Assembly: GCA_001600875.1 (NCBI GenBank)
Contig: BCLD01000012.1
Span: 556,287 to 620,286, forward strand
Length of the DNA: 64,000 bases
From: Solicoccozyma terricola
Lineage: Eukaryota; Basidiomycota; Tremellomycetes; Filobasidiales; Piskurozymaceae
Reading direction: 5' to 3'
The notes beneath the pieces were generated by a model, which saw only the letters and a list, made by a program, of their open reading frames with translations, was not told the origin of the DNA and did not search any database. Below are positions 10,801-21,446 of this stretch, in pieces. The position numbers and the translations under genes are program-made. Position 1 is the first letter of the stretch, and every line of letters starts with the position of its first letter.

Positions 10801-12716
10801 TATTCTAGGCCAAAAACTCGATGAGCAAACCAGAATGAGTAGGCATATGCACGGTAGATCTCACCTGTAAAATCGAAGGAAACGAATGGGTCAAGTCACT
10901 GTAGGGCGTCAACTTCTTTTTAGCAACAAAGCTACGTGCTAGGCATAACAATCGCAACCTACCACCACTACGAGTCGAAGTCATGAGTCAATGTCAACAT
11001 TGTCGTCAGAGAATGCTGCGGGGGACTAGACTCACTGGTGAGATGAGAACAGCGCCAGCCGGCATCGGCAAGCCTTCGTCTCGTATGACTTGAAGTAGGG
11101 CAAGCGCAAGCCCTCCGCCCGCGGAATCTCCAGCCTGAAGAAATTCACAAAGGCAATCATCAGCAGCCCGGTCGTTCATCTTTTTTTTAGGCTCGACACG
11201 TACTATGATCAGATTTCGTGGATCAATCGGACGATGTTTCGCACCCGGCCTTATTTTCAATACGTCAGTAACTTTAGAGCTTACGACGAGATCAGAGGAA
11301 CGCTCACGGGGGCCGAATAAGGTACAGATACGCCGCAATGCAATCATGCAGGGCACATGGCCATGGAAACTGTGGTGCTTTCTGTGAAGCGAACTGGCAT
11401 CAGTGCAGACGGTCGCCGTAGAGCGGGAAATGAGAATCACCCTGTAGTTCACAGCTGTCATAGGCGAAAGGAATTGTCAATGACCAAGTCAAGATCGGGC
11501 ACAGACGACACCACTTACCGAAACATCGACCACGCATCTTTCGAGCGTATCTCCAAATGGTGTATCTGTATTGAAAACGAGGTAAGGCACAAGTTATAAC
11601 CGTACCAGACATTTGACTCACCGGTGGGTGTTGACTGCACAATTTGAGGTTTAAATCCCCGTCAGCGGATAGAGACAGTCCTTTCAACCAGTTGCTGCTC
11701 ACTGCTGCCCCCTGAAGAGGTGCAAGCAAAGCGCAGATCATCAGATCAAGCACTGCGAATATCTACTGGGAAGGCCTCACAATAGTACGCCCCACCATGG
11801 ATGTATAGCATGCAACGTAAGTGATCCATCTCCTCGGTGACTGCATTAACAGGTTCCATTAGTCATCGGACCATCTATAATTCATACCCTGACTCACATT
11901 CTCCCTCTTGCTCAATATCTGGCAATTTCTCTTCATGAGTAGGTTTTGCCTTCTTCTTTTCATCGGCTTTTTCCTTCTCTATCTGGACAGCTTTTCCAAC
12001 CTCTGTTTTCCGCCTTTGCAATTTTCGATATCGTTCTTCTTCACGCTTGAAGTCTTTCTTGATACCAATCCATTCAGCTTCCACACCAGCTTGCGATCGA
12101 ACAGTCCACCATTTGCTTCCCTGATCACAGTGAATGGTGAAATGATACGTCAGTGAGACATTCAGAGCTAAGCAAGTACAAGTTAATCTCACCCCAGCAA
12201 TCTTCAAAGCTTCTTTCTCTCCTCCAAGCGCATGTATTAGGATTTCGCTTGCTCGCGAGCATGATGAGTCCAGCGGGATCAGTACACGATGTAATAGCAC
12301 CCAAGGCGGTGATGGAGTTTTAGTCAGGCTGAACTTCTGCAGCTCATCAACGGTGTGTCTGCGGCGCACAATATGCTTAGTGGGCGCAAAGAAGCACGCC
12401 GGTCTAGTACGACAACGCACCTGGTCGAGATCTCAAGGAACGACTGATGCAAAACAGGTGTGAGTCATTTCGACAGCCAACTCCGAGAAATCAGGACTCA
12501 CCTTGACCAGTACGAACGCTATGAGATGGTAAGATTGGGTATCTCGAGAATCAGCGTCTGCACAATCTTTGCAAAGCGCTTTCACCCACCTTCGTCGAAG
12601 AGGAACTCCTCTCTTGCCTTGCTATCTTTGGTGACCTGCTTGCGATTGAAGTAATGCTTGATGGCCGTCTCAAGCATTATGGGACCCGCTTGGGACAGCG
12701 CAGAAGCACTGAGCAT
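7876..12716 (-). CDS. Alpha/beta hydrolase (hormone-sensitive-lipase-like family)
   Basis: A very intron-rich gene of more than 20 exons. The N-terminal region starts MLSASALSQAGP. The catalytic core follows: oxyanion-hole motif HGGAYYWGS (exons near 11800-11703), THRYTIWRYARKM, the nucleophile motif GDSAGGG near 11120, ISPWCDLTHSF, then LLIIASDKEVLRDE with the probable catalytic Asp and NTCHV with the probable catalytic His. A long Ser/Pro-rich insertion and a basic C-terminal region complete it. This places it in the HSL/arylacetamide-deacetylase group of esterases/lipases; the substrate cannot be told. Several exons are tiny: 17 nt (12518-12502), 9 nt (11711-11703), 13 nt (11634-11622) and 5 nt (10967-10963). 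Each is needed to restore a conserved motif. A G15 run at 9633-9647 lies in an intron. Confidence 0.88.
9633..9647 (+). repeat. Homopolymer G15 in a hydrolase intron
   Basis: Fifteen consecutive G on the + strand, so a C run on the transcribed gene's sense strand. It sits in an intron of the alpha/beta hydrolase gene. Confidence 0.9.
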
Positions 12717-13077
12717 GATGGTAAGTTGCTAGGGTGCTTCCAGCGTTGACGATGTAGACGATGTAGTTGAGCGAACACAACACGGGTTGATCAGTTGGGA
12801 CGGGTGGAGGACAACAGTTGACCGGACTCTGTCTCAAAACAGCGTGATGACGAATGCGGCATGACCATTTTCATGAATTTGTGGATCACATCTATATGAT
12901 CACCAGGACTAGTCTCCTGCTGATATAGAAACAACGATGCGTAGGCTAGAGCTACAGTAGAGCCGCTGCCTGACATGGTGACCAGGCATCTAGAAACCCT
13001 GAATCACAAAATTGGCGCGCTATGACTTCCTTGCTTTGATTCTTCCTCTCCATCCTGTCCATGCCCTAGAACCGACT
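12717..13077. other. Intergenic region between GPD and the hydrolase
   Basis: This lies between the stop of the glycerol-3-phosphate dehydrogenase gene and the start of the downstream hydrolase gene on the same strand. A 61-codon minus-strand ORF (12976-12791) lacks any recognisable feature and probably belongs to the hydrolase leader. Confidence 0.5.
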
Positions 13078-14701
13078 TTACAAAGCGGTGAGCTCTTTTG
13101 GTGGTAGGCCCCGGAAAGCGATCTGGTAGACCTTGTTGAAAAGAGGATATGCGTGCTGGGAAGTGTAATCAAGCCGACGGTCAGCAATGTGTTTGGTAAA
13201 ATGCACCAGAGGGCAGTCATGCTCACAGTCCGTTTACGGGCGTCCAAGAAGTTGTGGACCTCCTCTGCAGTAACAGTACCCTGTAGTTTCTGGCCGTGCA
13301 GAAGCCTAGCTTCGATTCTTTCGAAAGTCTCGCCGGTCTTGACAAATTGCTCGGCGCACTTGCGGTTCCGGCCCCCGTAGCAGGTCTGCAAGTGGATCAA
13401 TGACCAGTTATTATGACGTCCGAGAGCTGAATAATCGGTAGGTCACACTCACGGTGATCAAATCGGCAATACCAGCACTCTCATTACTAAAGGTCTTGGC
13501 TTGTGTACCGGGGAAGAATCTGGTAAAGCAATATCAAAATTAGCCATGGCTTTCATCTTCTGATTACCTGCCTGGCGGGGCTCTCACTCCATCGTGAACT
13601 CGGTCATCTCCTTTAGACCGATCCTGAGAATCGCTGCTTTGGTATTTCCACCCAAACCCAAACCATCGACCATCCCGGCTGCAAGGGCGACAACATTCTT
13701 GAGGGCTCCCGATAGCGAAACGCCAGAAACATCTTCCACCGCCGACACCCGGAAGTTCTTGCTGTGGAAAACAGCTTCCCAGAGTTTGGAATCCACAGTG
13801 CTCGGGCATCCGATGGTAGTTTCGCAAAATTGCTCTGAAGCCACCTCCAGTGCGATGTTGGCACCGCTGAGTGCTGAGCAAGGGATGTCAAGCTTGTTCT
13901 CGACCAAGCTGGCAAAAGTGGAAATGTCGGTGCCGTTAACTTCGACACCCTTGATAGCGGAGATTCCACGGGCTCCCTTGGTGATGACGCCTGGCTGCTG
14001 GAACTCATGAAGAACAGAGTGCAGGCTGCGTGGCGGGGCGAGCTAATTAGCTGACTGTCACAGCGGTCTTGCAAACTCAAGACAACGAAGCTCACAATTG
14101 ATGTGGTACAACGAAGACTATCAAGGTAGCTCCCACAACAACCTTTTTCAATGAACCAACTGCCACCAGGTTCTTTGGAAGTAAGATATCCGGCAGATAG
14201 CGAGCGTTTGTATGAGTCCGATTGATCACTTTGGTCAAGGCCTCGCCGTTGACCTGTGAAGAAAGCAAATAGTCAGCTCCTGCTACCTTTCACCGAGGTC
14301 CTACAAAAACATTTACCTGCTTCTCTCGAACCCACATGTTGACGATTGGCTCAAAGTCGCCATCAGGTCCACTCCGCGCAGCGACGTTTTCCGCTGCAAT
14401 TTTTGCTAATGCGGTTCCCCAAGATCCGGAACCGACGATGGCTACACGATGCTTTCCAGATGGGAGAGGTGATGGTGGTAGGGGATTAGGAATGGGGGAG
14501 GATGGTCGAGTAGCAGCTATTGTCGAGAAGATTAGTAGCTTCAGCAAACCAGTGACCCAATTGGACAAGCCTCCCCTGCAACTCACCTGGAGTGGTGGCC
14601 GTGGATGACGCAATGTGGGTAGATGCTAGACGGTCTTCGAGCCGGGAGGAGAAACCTGAAGCTGAAGATGTCGATGGGGTTGGCTGGTGAAAGTCGGTCA
14701 T
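13078..14701 (-). CDS. GPD1: NAD-dependent glycerol-3-phosphate dehydrogenase, with a one-base frame break
   Basis: Seven exons: 14701-14587, 14516-14317, 14254-14096, 14025-13588, 13519-13453, 13385-13227 and 13155-13078. The enzyme reduces dihydroxyacetone phosphate to glycerol 3-phosphate, the first step of glycerol synthesis. Visible motifs are the NAD-binding GSGSWGTALAK, VPHQF, ITKGARGI, the catalytic-domain ALSGANIA, and VALAAGMVDGLGLGGNTKAA followed by TTCYGGRNRKCAEQF. The N-terminal ~45 residues are Ser/Thr/Pro-rich. In exon 3 the first 34 nt (VNGEALTKVIN, 14254-14221) are out of register with the rest (RTHTNARYLPDILLPKNL) by one extra base at about 14221. The summed exon length is one base over a multiple of three. 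All other exons are intact, so a sequencing or assembly error is the likeliest cause, but a real mutation is possible. Confidence 0.93.
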
Positions 14702-15449
14702 GATGCTAGATGAGTGAGTGAATAATGATGGTGCAAGTGGGTGTGGTGTATGATCTCGTAACTATTTAGAATCAAGTTGCAAGTACTTTTTTGAGGTCTG
14801 ATAGGAAGTCGGCACATACGGACATCTCGCTCGACAAAAGCAGATCACCCTGTCACTTCTTTCGACCACCCTAGTTCCCCCCATTGTGAAACCTTTGGAG
14901 CGGGGCCTTGACCCGGACGTCGGCGCATCCTTTTCCGTCAGCAACCCTCAACCGTGTTATCTCCTCCCAGTTATTCTCTCGTGCTGCACGCTGATCACAT
15001 GGACGGAAAAGGGTGACCTCGTCGTCATAGATAAAAAAATTCGATGAGCGCACGTCCCTTCGGCAGCAGGCGGTCGCTGTTTCACGCTAATTTATTTTGA
15101 TAAGTGGCCCACGTTTTTTTGAAAAAAAAAAAAAAAAATTGTGGGTCGCAGGGGCACGACGTCACTGCGGCAAAAAAAGGGGGGGAAAGAGTTCGATGAA
15201 GTCCCCCCTAAGTGCGCTGCTCCACCCGCTGTCATCACTATTCCCAATTTCTGTCCGAACCCCAAGACAACTTCTCATCCAAGTCCCGAGCCCACGGAAG
15301 CGGTGACGAAAAATTCAGACTCCCAAATATATTGTTATCAACTCCACCGAAAATCTCCTTCCAACAGCAAACACCTCACCCCAGGCTTACAAGCAGACCT
15401 TTCACAAACACCTACCAACACCTTCATTCTTGACAGTCACACCCTCATC
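14702..15449. promoter_or_regulatory. Shared divergent promoter of the two glycerol-synthesis genes
   Basis: These 748 bp separate the start codons of GPD1 (-) and the glycerol-3-phosphatase-like gene (+). Two stress-response-element cores are present: AGGGG at 15150-15154 and CCCCT at 15205-15209. A GACGTCA (CRE-like) site follows closely after the first. An A17 tract lies at about 15122-15138, next to a T7. Short A/T and G tracts flank the phosphatase side. Binding by stress factors is an inference from these short, common motifs. Confidence 0.5.
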
Positions 15450-16969
15450 ATGTCCGTGTTCACTCGTGAAGCTTTCCAAATGTCGTCGATGCCACCTTCG
15501 GCAAACGCGAGCAGCTCCAACCTTCCTTCCCGAGCCGCCTCTCCAATCCAAAACACGGAGCCGCATATCGCAGAAATCGAGGTGGAATCCATGCTCTTTG
15601 ACGTGAGTGGAAGTGTAAAATCGGACTTGTCGGTGCTCGTTACTGATCGGGTATTGCAATCCTCCATAGATGGACGGTACCCTCATCAACTCATCCCCTG
15701 CTGTCGTCGTGGCATGGAATCTCTTTGCGGAAAAGTATCCTCTTGATCTGGAAGACATTCTTAGGTGTGAGTTAGATATGGCACTGGAAGTCCCAAAGAG
15801 ATTCGAGTTGACATTCGCTACCTCCATCCAGCCGCCCATGGCATGCGAACCATCGATGTTCTTCGGAAATGGTGCAAGATCTCTGACCCAGAGGTTCTCG
15901 CAAGCGAAGTCATTCGTTTCGAGACCGCTATTTTGAACGCCGCGTCGCACGCTGCTGCGTCAGGTGGAGTTGGTATCGAGGTTCTACCAGGAGTGGCCAA
16001 GGTGAGATCCGGATTTGGGGTTTCAAGGATGTTTTCGTGTCTCATATCGTGCCTGTCGTTTTCGTACAGTTGCTGGATGACCTAAGCGCAGACAATGATT
16101 TGAGAGGTGGCAAGGAGCAATGGGCTGTTTGCACTTCCTGTGAGTAGACAGCGTTTGACAGAAAGTCAGTCACAGCAACTGATGCCTTACCTTACCTTAT
16201 AGCCACCTTTTTCTACGCCTCAAAGGCCCTCCCAACCGCTGATCTTACGACCCCGAAGGTCTTCGTCACCGCAGACTCTGTCACCCGTGGCAAGCCTTTC
16301 CCCGACCCATACCTCCTCGGCGCCAAGGGATGCGACGCATCAATCTTTGATTCCCTAGTCATTGAGGACGCACCAACTGGTATTCGAAGTGGAAAGGCTT
16401 CGGGTGCACGAGTTCTTGCCACCTGCACTAGTCACACCGCCGAGGAGCTTGAAAAGGAGCGACCTGACTTCTTGGTAACGGATCTGTCACAGTGAGTGAG
16501 CTTCGAATTCTCAGAAAGAAACCACATGGTGCTGACGATAGGTTTCCCCCAACAAAGCGTGACCGCCAAGTGGGACGACTCAATCAAGCGATTCAAGCTG
16601 GTGATCACTCAGCCAGTTGGTCGTCGCAGTCCAGCCGCCACTCCAGACTCTACCCCTATCGTGACCCCTGCGGTTTCCCGTGCTGCGTCCTTCTCCTCCA
16701 TCAACCCGCGGGAGTTCTTCAGAGGATCAGATGATCTTACCGGCAACGACTCAGTCGTTGGGACTCCAGCCAACAGCCGCCCTGGCTCTCCAGACCGCGA
16801 AAACCAGCCACTGCCGGGAGCTACCGGTCTCGTTCGCAAGCCGAGCTACAATGTACCAGGCGGTGTTAGTCTCGATGGCTTCAAGCGAGCTCTCGCAGGT
16901 AACGCCAACAAAAGCAGGAGGGGAAGCTTTGCAGACGACCGGGATATCGAGCTCACACGGGAAGAGTAG
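15450..16969 (+). CDS. HAD-superfamily phosphatase, probable glycerol-3-phosphatase
   Basis: Six exons (15450-15602, 15670-15766, 15832-16001, 16070-16139, 16203-16491, 16558-16969) give 396 residues in frame. HAD motif I is FDMDGTLINS, split by intron 1. Motif II is the Thr/Ser in VCTSSTFFYA, motif III the Lys in RGKPFPDPY, and motif IV IEDAPTGIRSG. The cap segment HGMRTIDVL matches the glycerol-3-phosphatase (Gpp1/Hor2) and 2-deoxyglucose-6-phosphatase group. The head-to-head position beside GPD1 favours glycerol 3-phosphate as substrate; this is context, not proof. A ~130-residue Ser/Pro-rich tail follows the catalytic domain and is longer than in yeast Gpp1. The start gives MSVFTREAF; an in-frame ATG 30 nt downstream is an alternative. 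Confidence 0.85.
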
Positions 16970-17271
16970 GAGTGAGAAAAAAAACGCATCCTGTTTTGTA
17001 GCATAGTCGCATTTCTTTTCCGGGTTCGACAAGTCGAGCAACACCAACATTTCTCTAGATGGGTAGCATAGGTACGACCAGAGGATTACCTTATGTGGTC
17101 CTTGTTAAGCTGTATCAAATGCTTTGCAATTCAGACCATTCAGACCAAGGTCATTGAATGGGAGGATGGTGGCGAGAAGCAGCCACGTGACCAAGCAGCA
17201 CGAGTAGGCTTCGAACAATTTCAGAGCATCTACCACCTACACTTGAACAGTTCACATCCAGATAATCAAAC

Positions 17272-18061
17272 ATGGTGAGCTCTCGCCGACCGCATTGTAG
17301 TTGGGTGTCTTCGCTCAGACTCCGTCTTTATTCTGCAGCCCCGTGTCGCCAAAACTCCGCGCTCTCGGATCCACAACAAAGCGGTCGCCGTTGCTGCTCG
17401 CGAGGATGCGGCCTCCGAGGATGGCATGTTTGCAGACGAGCTCACAGGAGCTGATTCCGACATGGAAAAGGACGATGGTACATCTGCGGTTCCCCATCGG
17501 CCATCGAAGGCGGACAAGAAGGTTCGACACGTTGTGCAATCGAAGCTACCAGGTGAGTTTTGCATCATTCCCGTCAACCGGTCAGGAGGTTACAAACCAC
17601 TCCACCGTCTACAGAATTCAGTCATTACTACCTCGAATCTGGACAGCCGTACTCGAAATCCCACATGAAACGTGTAAAACGCAAGGCGAAAGAGCAACTC
17701 GCGGGCGGTGGACTGGCTTCATTGGTTGCTCACCTTGACGACAATGATGATAATGTTGCTGAGACGATCACCAAGAGCCGCCAGCCGCAAAAGTCGAAGG
17801 TAAAGGCGAGTTCTTCCTCCGAGAAGGGAAAGATCGGTGAAGGAAAGGGCAGGACTCTTGGGGAAAGTCAACGAAGGAAGCAGATGTGAGTGTGAGGACG
17901 GCAGAGGTTCCAAAGTAGTTGCTAATCATCAATGGACACTTAGAACCACCAATAGCACGCACATCCAAGCAGTCCTGAAAAATCCTTCCTTCAAGGCCAA
18001 TCCATTCGCTGCCATTCGTCTACACGCCGCGAACTCGCTCGTCCTCCAGAACTCGAAGTAG
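17272..18061 (+). CDS. SLX9: SLX9-like ribosome biogenesis protein
   Basis: Exons 17272-17274, 17339-17552, 17615-17885 and 17944-18061 encode 201 residues. The first exon is only the ATG, followed at once by GTGAGC. The protein is small and basic with an acidic stretch (DSDMEKDD). The middle segment PYSKSHMKRVKRKAKEQL and the C-terminal signature LKNPSFKANPFAAIRLH match the Slx9/FAM207 family, which helps process and export pre-40S ribosomal particles. It is nucleolar/nuclear in yeast. Assignment rests on the tail motif, size and charge; no other family fits as well. Confidence 0.7.
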
Positions 18062-18644
18062 AACGTCGATATTTCGGTAGACCCGCCACACCGTCAGGGG
18101 TATTCTTGGCCCCGGGCAGAAATAGGCATACAACTCCAGGCGCCTCAAGCTCTTTTTCAAATGGGCCGTTTGGAACTTCCTTGATTTTTCTGAAAAATCC
18201 TGACGGACACGACGCTTCCTCTTTGCAACCATTCGAGGGTGTCTGGTTCGCCCGGGGATACGTCATGATCCGCCTTGAGACGAAAGTCAGGTTTGTTTTT
18301 TTTTTTTTTTTGGATTTGCGGGACTTCCAAGGCCGCGGCAGAGCTCTGGACAGCAAAGTGGCTCTCGATTGAAAACCGGGGATAGACACCACAATCAGCT
18401 GAGCCCTCAAGAGTCGACGAGTCCACCACTGCGGAACGCTTTCTGATTGTTTGCCAAGCCACAAGTTGTAACTTTACGCCATAACTTTACGCCATTTATG
18501 TGATCGAAAACCCATTATTATATACAGGAAGTAAGCGCGCTAGGAAGGCCTTTCTTACCGCCCCACCAGCAATGTTCGAGATAGTGAATACCAGCCCGAC
18601 GTCAACCCCCTGATCATCAACCGAAAGCTTGACCCGTTGCTTGG
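18062..18644. other. Convergent 3' region between SLX9 and the sirtuin
   Basis: About 580 bp with no supported gene. It includes a T16 run at 18296-18311 and a duplicated TAACTTTACGCCAT near 18470-18497. A minus-strand stretch at 18644-18555 may be an additional last exon of the sirtuin (see that entry). Confidence 0.45.
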
Positions 18645-20583
18645 TCACCATGCGAGCTCTGCCTGAATCGCCACTACAATGTCATCGCAATCGCCTTGCA
18701 ACCATATCTATTCGAGATAGTCTGGACATCAGCTGATTGTCTTCAATGTTCGTGGAAAGATTGTCCTTCCACCTACATCAGGCTGCAAACCCTTCGGTTG
18801 GTCCCGATTGATTAAGATCTGCGGAACTCGGTGTGGTATGAGAACTGAGATTGCAGGGGGGGGGGGGGGGGTCAGAAATGTCAGAAACATAGATCCAGCA
18901 TCGCGATAACTCGCTTACAAGGCAAATCCTTGATAGGTGGGACAGGAAGACTCGTCCCCATGACGATCAAAAGATCAACTTGTTTTCTATCTTCCGCAAG
19001 CAATTCATCATACGTGGAAGTGATGCGCTCGTTGAAGAATGTGATATCCGGCTGGTCAGAGGGGACTTGAATCAGGAACTAGTGTGATGCACCAACGGGG
19101 TTCGTTACGTTCCCTTACTTTCATGATAGGTCGAGGTAAGGTCTTGGAAGGCTTGCACTTCTTGCACATCGGAACTGTCCGCTCTAGGATAGCCGATTCG
19201 ATGTCTTTTCCGGGGACTTGACGGCCACAGCGCTGGAAAACAATATAATTTGAGCCGCCAGCTCTTCATTGTCGTTCCCTGCGAAATCAAGACTTACACA
19301 ACACGAAGCAGTGGCGAATGAACCTAAAATGAATTAACCGAGGGGGGAGAATTAGCTATACAGAATGTGATTTAAAAGACCGGTATGAAAAACAGACGGA
19401 CCATGGCAGGTGATGAAGTTCTGGATACCAGCAACAGATTCAAGCGTATCTATATTCTGAGAGTAATTTCGTAGGAGCTACCATATCCATGAAGGCATTT
19501 AGAAGGCAAACGAGAGATCCAGCTGAAGAACGCCACAAACCCCTACCTTTCCTCGGTCTTCTAGGGTCTTGATAAACCTATGACTGGCACTAGGCACTCG
19601 CCCTGGTACGGGATACAATTTTTCTGCAAATGAACTGAAAACTCCCCAATCTCCATGATGAGAAATACGAATCATTCCGGATTCTTCGATTTCCTTTTGG
19701 AAATATCGAGCAAAAGAAAAATGACTTACTAAAAGATCTCTGGTCTTTCTTTAAATACCTTGATGTCTGTAATCTCCTGCGGATCCACGAGGTCATAAAT
19801 CCATCCATAGCTTGTGCCTCCTATACCTAGATTATCTCCCGTTAACGGTTCATTGTATCGTTTTCGTTTTCGTTCACCGTCAATTGCGGCTGATCGAATT
19901 GGTCGGTTGGAAGTGGAGGTTGATGCGGGTTTCTCTGCGGTTTGGTGAGTGGTCGATACGCTCAACGTCGCTTCCGCTTCTTGCTTCAGTTGTGCGAAGA
20001 GTCCACTCGATGAACGAAAGTCTTTCAAAGTGGTTACTTTGGTGATCAGAACAAGGGCGTCCATGAATACCTTTTCTCCCGACAAGTAGATTCACCTGGA
20101 ATGCCACATGATGTAGAAATCCCTGCTCCAGTAAGGACGAGAATATTCTGAGCTTCAGATATGGCTTTTGCAGCTGCTTCGATTGTAAGAGGGAAATGGA
20201 TAGGCTTTCTGTTTCGCAGTCTAGTGCGCAGAGGTGGTTTGGTCAGCTGTACGGATCATAAACGGACAAGCCTACAAGAGCCCTCACATTTTGAGGAATT
20301 GCTTGTCTAGTTCACGATTGACAAGTGTTGTAGTATGCTGTAAGAGAACACGCTATCGAAGAGATCGAAAGGGTACGATTGTCAGCTTTTGCATGATGAC
20401 CAAGTTCTTCCTCCTCTCCTCTCCTTCCATGCCGCTCACCTCCCCTCCCAACAGCTGCAGCAAAGCAACATCATCTTCTTCCGTCTTTGCACAATGCCTT
20501 CGCTTGAATGTATCTATGCCGACGTCCTTGAGCTCAGCTATCAGCTCATCCCTGCGAAGAGTGTGACCCTCATCCTCGTCCAT
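18645..20583 (-). CDS. Class I sirtuin (Sir2/Hst1-like NAD-dependent deacetylase)
   Basis: A multi-exon gene. The NAD-binding motif GAGISTSCGIPDFRSS, the NYSQNIDTLE loop, the catalytic His in FITCHGSFATA, two zinc-binding Cys pairs (CCRC and CKKC), KPDITFFNE, IVMGTSLPV and QILINR are all present in family order. The N-terminal segment ELIAELKDVGIDTFKRR and the LLQHTTTLVNREL region also fit the Sir2/Hst1 group rather than Hst3/Hst4. A ~55-residue Ser/Thr/basic insertion follows FRSSSGLFAQLK. The frame ends after GDCDDIVVAIQAELAW. An alternative in which GTGACC acts as donor would extend the protein by about 17 residues to a stop at 18555. The start at 20583 gives MDEDEGHTL; the frame stays open upstream, so it could be longer. 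Confidence 0.88.
18856..18871 (+). repeat. Homopolymer G16 in a sirtuin intron
   Basis: Sixteen consecutive G on the + strand. On the sirtuin sense strand it is a C run just upstream of a CAG acceptor, acting as part of the polypyrimidine tract. Confidence 0.9.
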
Positions 20584-20984
20584 GAAAAATTCCGGTGTAC
20601 GGTGAATAGGGATGATGCTGAGACGCTGTTTTGCTTTGACTGGTGGTGACAGACCCGGCGATGGATGCAAATTGCACGTGACTGCTGTGGCCACATGACA
20701 ACCAAGCAACGAGTGGGAGGATGGGTTGGTGGGTGGGTGGGGATGGGATGGTCTTGCTCTAGCTACCACCAACTCCCAATCAACACCATCTCTCCCACAC
20801 ACCATGGTGAGCTCCCACTTCTCCCACAATCAATTCATGCACCATTTCTGATTCTCTCACGCGCCGGTGGGCTACCTCAGTCTCATCATCCAGCGTACAC
20901 AGTTCGTCTGCCCTCCACTTCAACTCCTCAATCATTCTGAATGTCTTCCGTCCCTCCCTCCCTACCTCCCTCCCCTTCGTACAG
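20584..20984. promoter_or_regulatory. Divergent region between the sirtuin and TMEM14-family genes
   Basis: About 400 bp between the two coding starts. It holds repeated GGGTGGGT/GGATGGGT blocks near 20720-20755 and a ATG followed at once by GTGAGC at 20804, which could be a start-codon-only first exon of the + strand gene. Confidence 0.4.
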
Positions 20985-21446
20985 ATGTCCGGGCTGTGTT
21001 TTGTAGGCGGAGCGATAGGGTATGCTCGTTCTCGATCAGTATACTCCGCTATAGCGGGCGTTACGATTGGGAGTGCGTATGCGCTATGTGGGATGAGGAT
21101 ACAGGAGGGTATGAGTTATGGGTATGAGGGAGCGACGGGTTAGTTGACTGAAAATATCAAATGATGGTTTGAATTCGGGAATCTGAGGCTGTGATTGCAT
21201 TATATGTACAGGAACATCATTGGCTCTACTTGGAGCAGCATTACCGTGAGCACTCGGCGTCGGAATATACATCTTCCAATACCAGTTGTTAATTCCACCC
21301 CGCCCGCCCGCCCGCCCTTGGAACTTCTCTTGACCTGAACCAGACGAGCGATCCGTACAAGGTTACCGGTCCCAATTATTCTCTCAGCAGCAGCGGCAGC
21401 CACAGGAGCCTATTACGGCAAGCAAGTGAAGGAATTCAGGGCTTGA
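20985..21446 (+). CDS. TMEM14-family small membrane protein
   Basis: Exons 20985-21138, 21212-21245 and 21344-21446 encode 96 residues. The protein is a row of small hydrophobic helices with the family pattern: GGAIGYARSRSVYSAIAGV, GSAYALCGMRIQEGMSYGYE, GTSLALLGAALPRAI and a last helix with AAAAATGAYYGK. This matches the TMEM14/UPF0136 family of inner-membrane proteins of mitochondria and other organelles. Animal TMEM14C transports a porphyrin precursor, but the role in fungi is not established. The start may instead be the isolated ATG at 20804-20806, spliced across 178 nt, adding only one Met. The gene diverges from the sirtuin. Confidence 0.8.

Noticed and set aside
12791..12976. 61-codon ORF between the dehydrogenase and hydrolase genes
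   Set aside because: No family, no splice context and a length expected by chance. Probably hydrolase leader.
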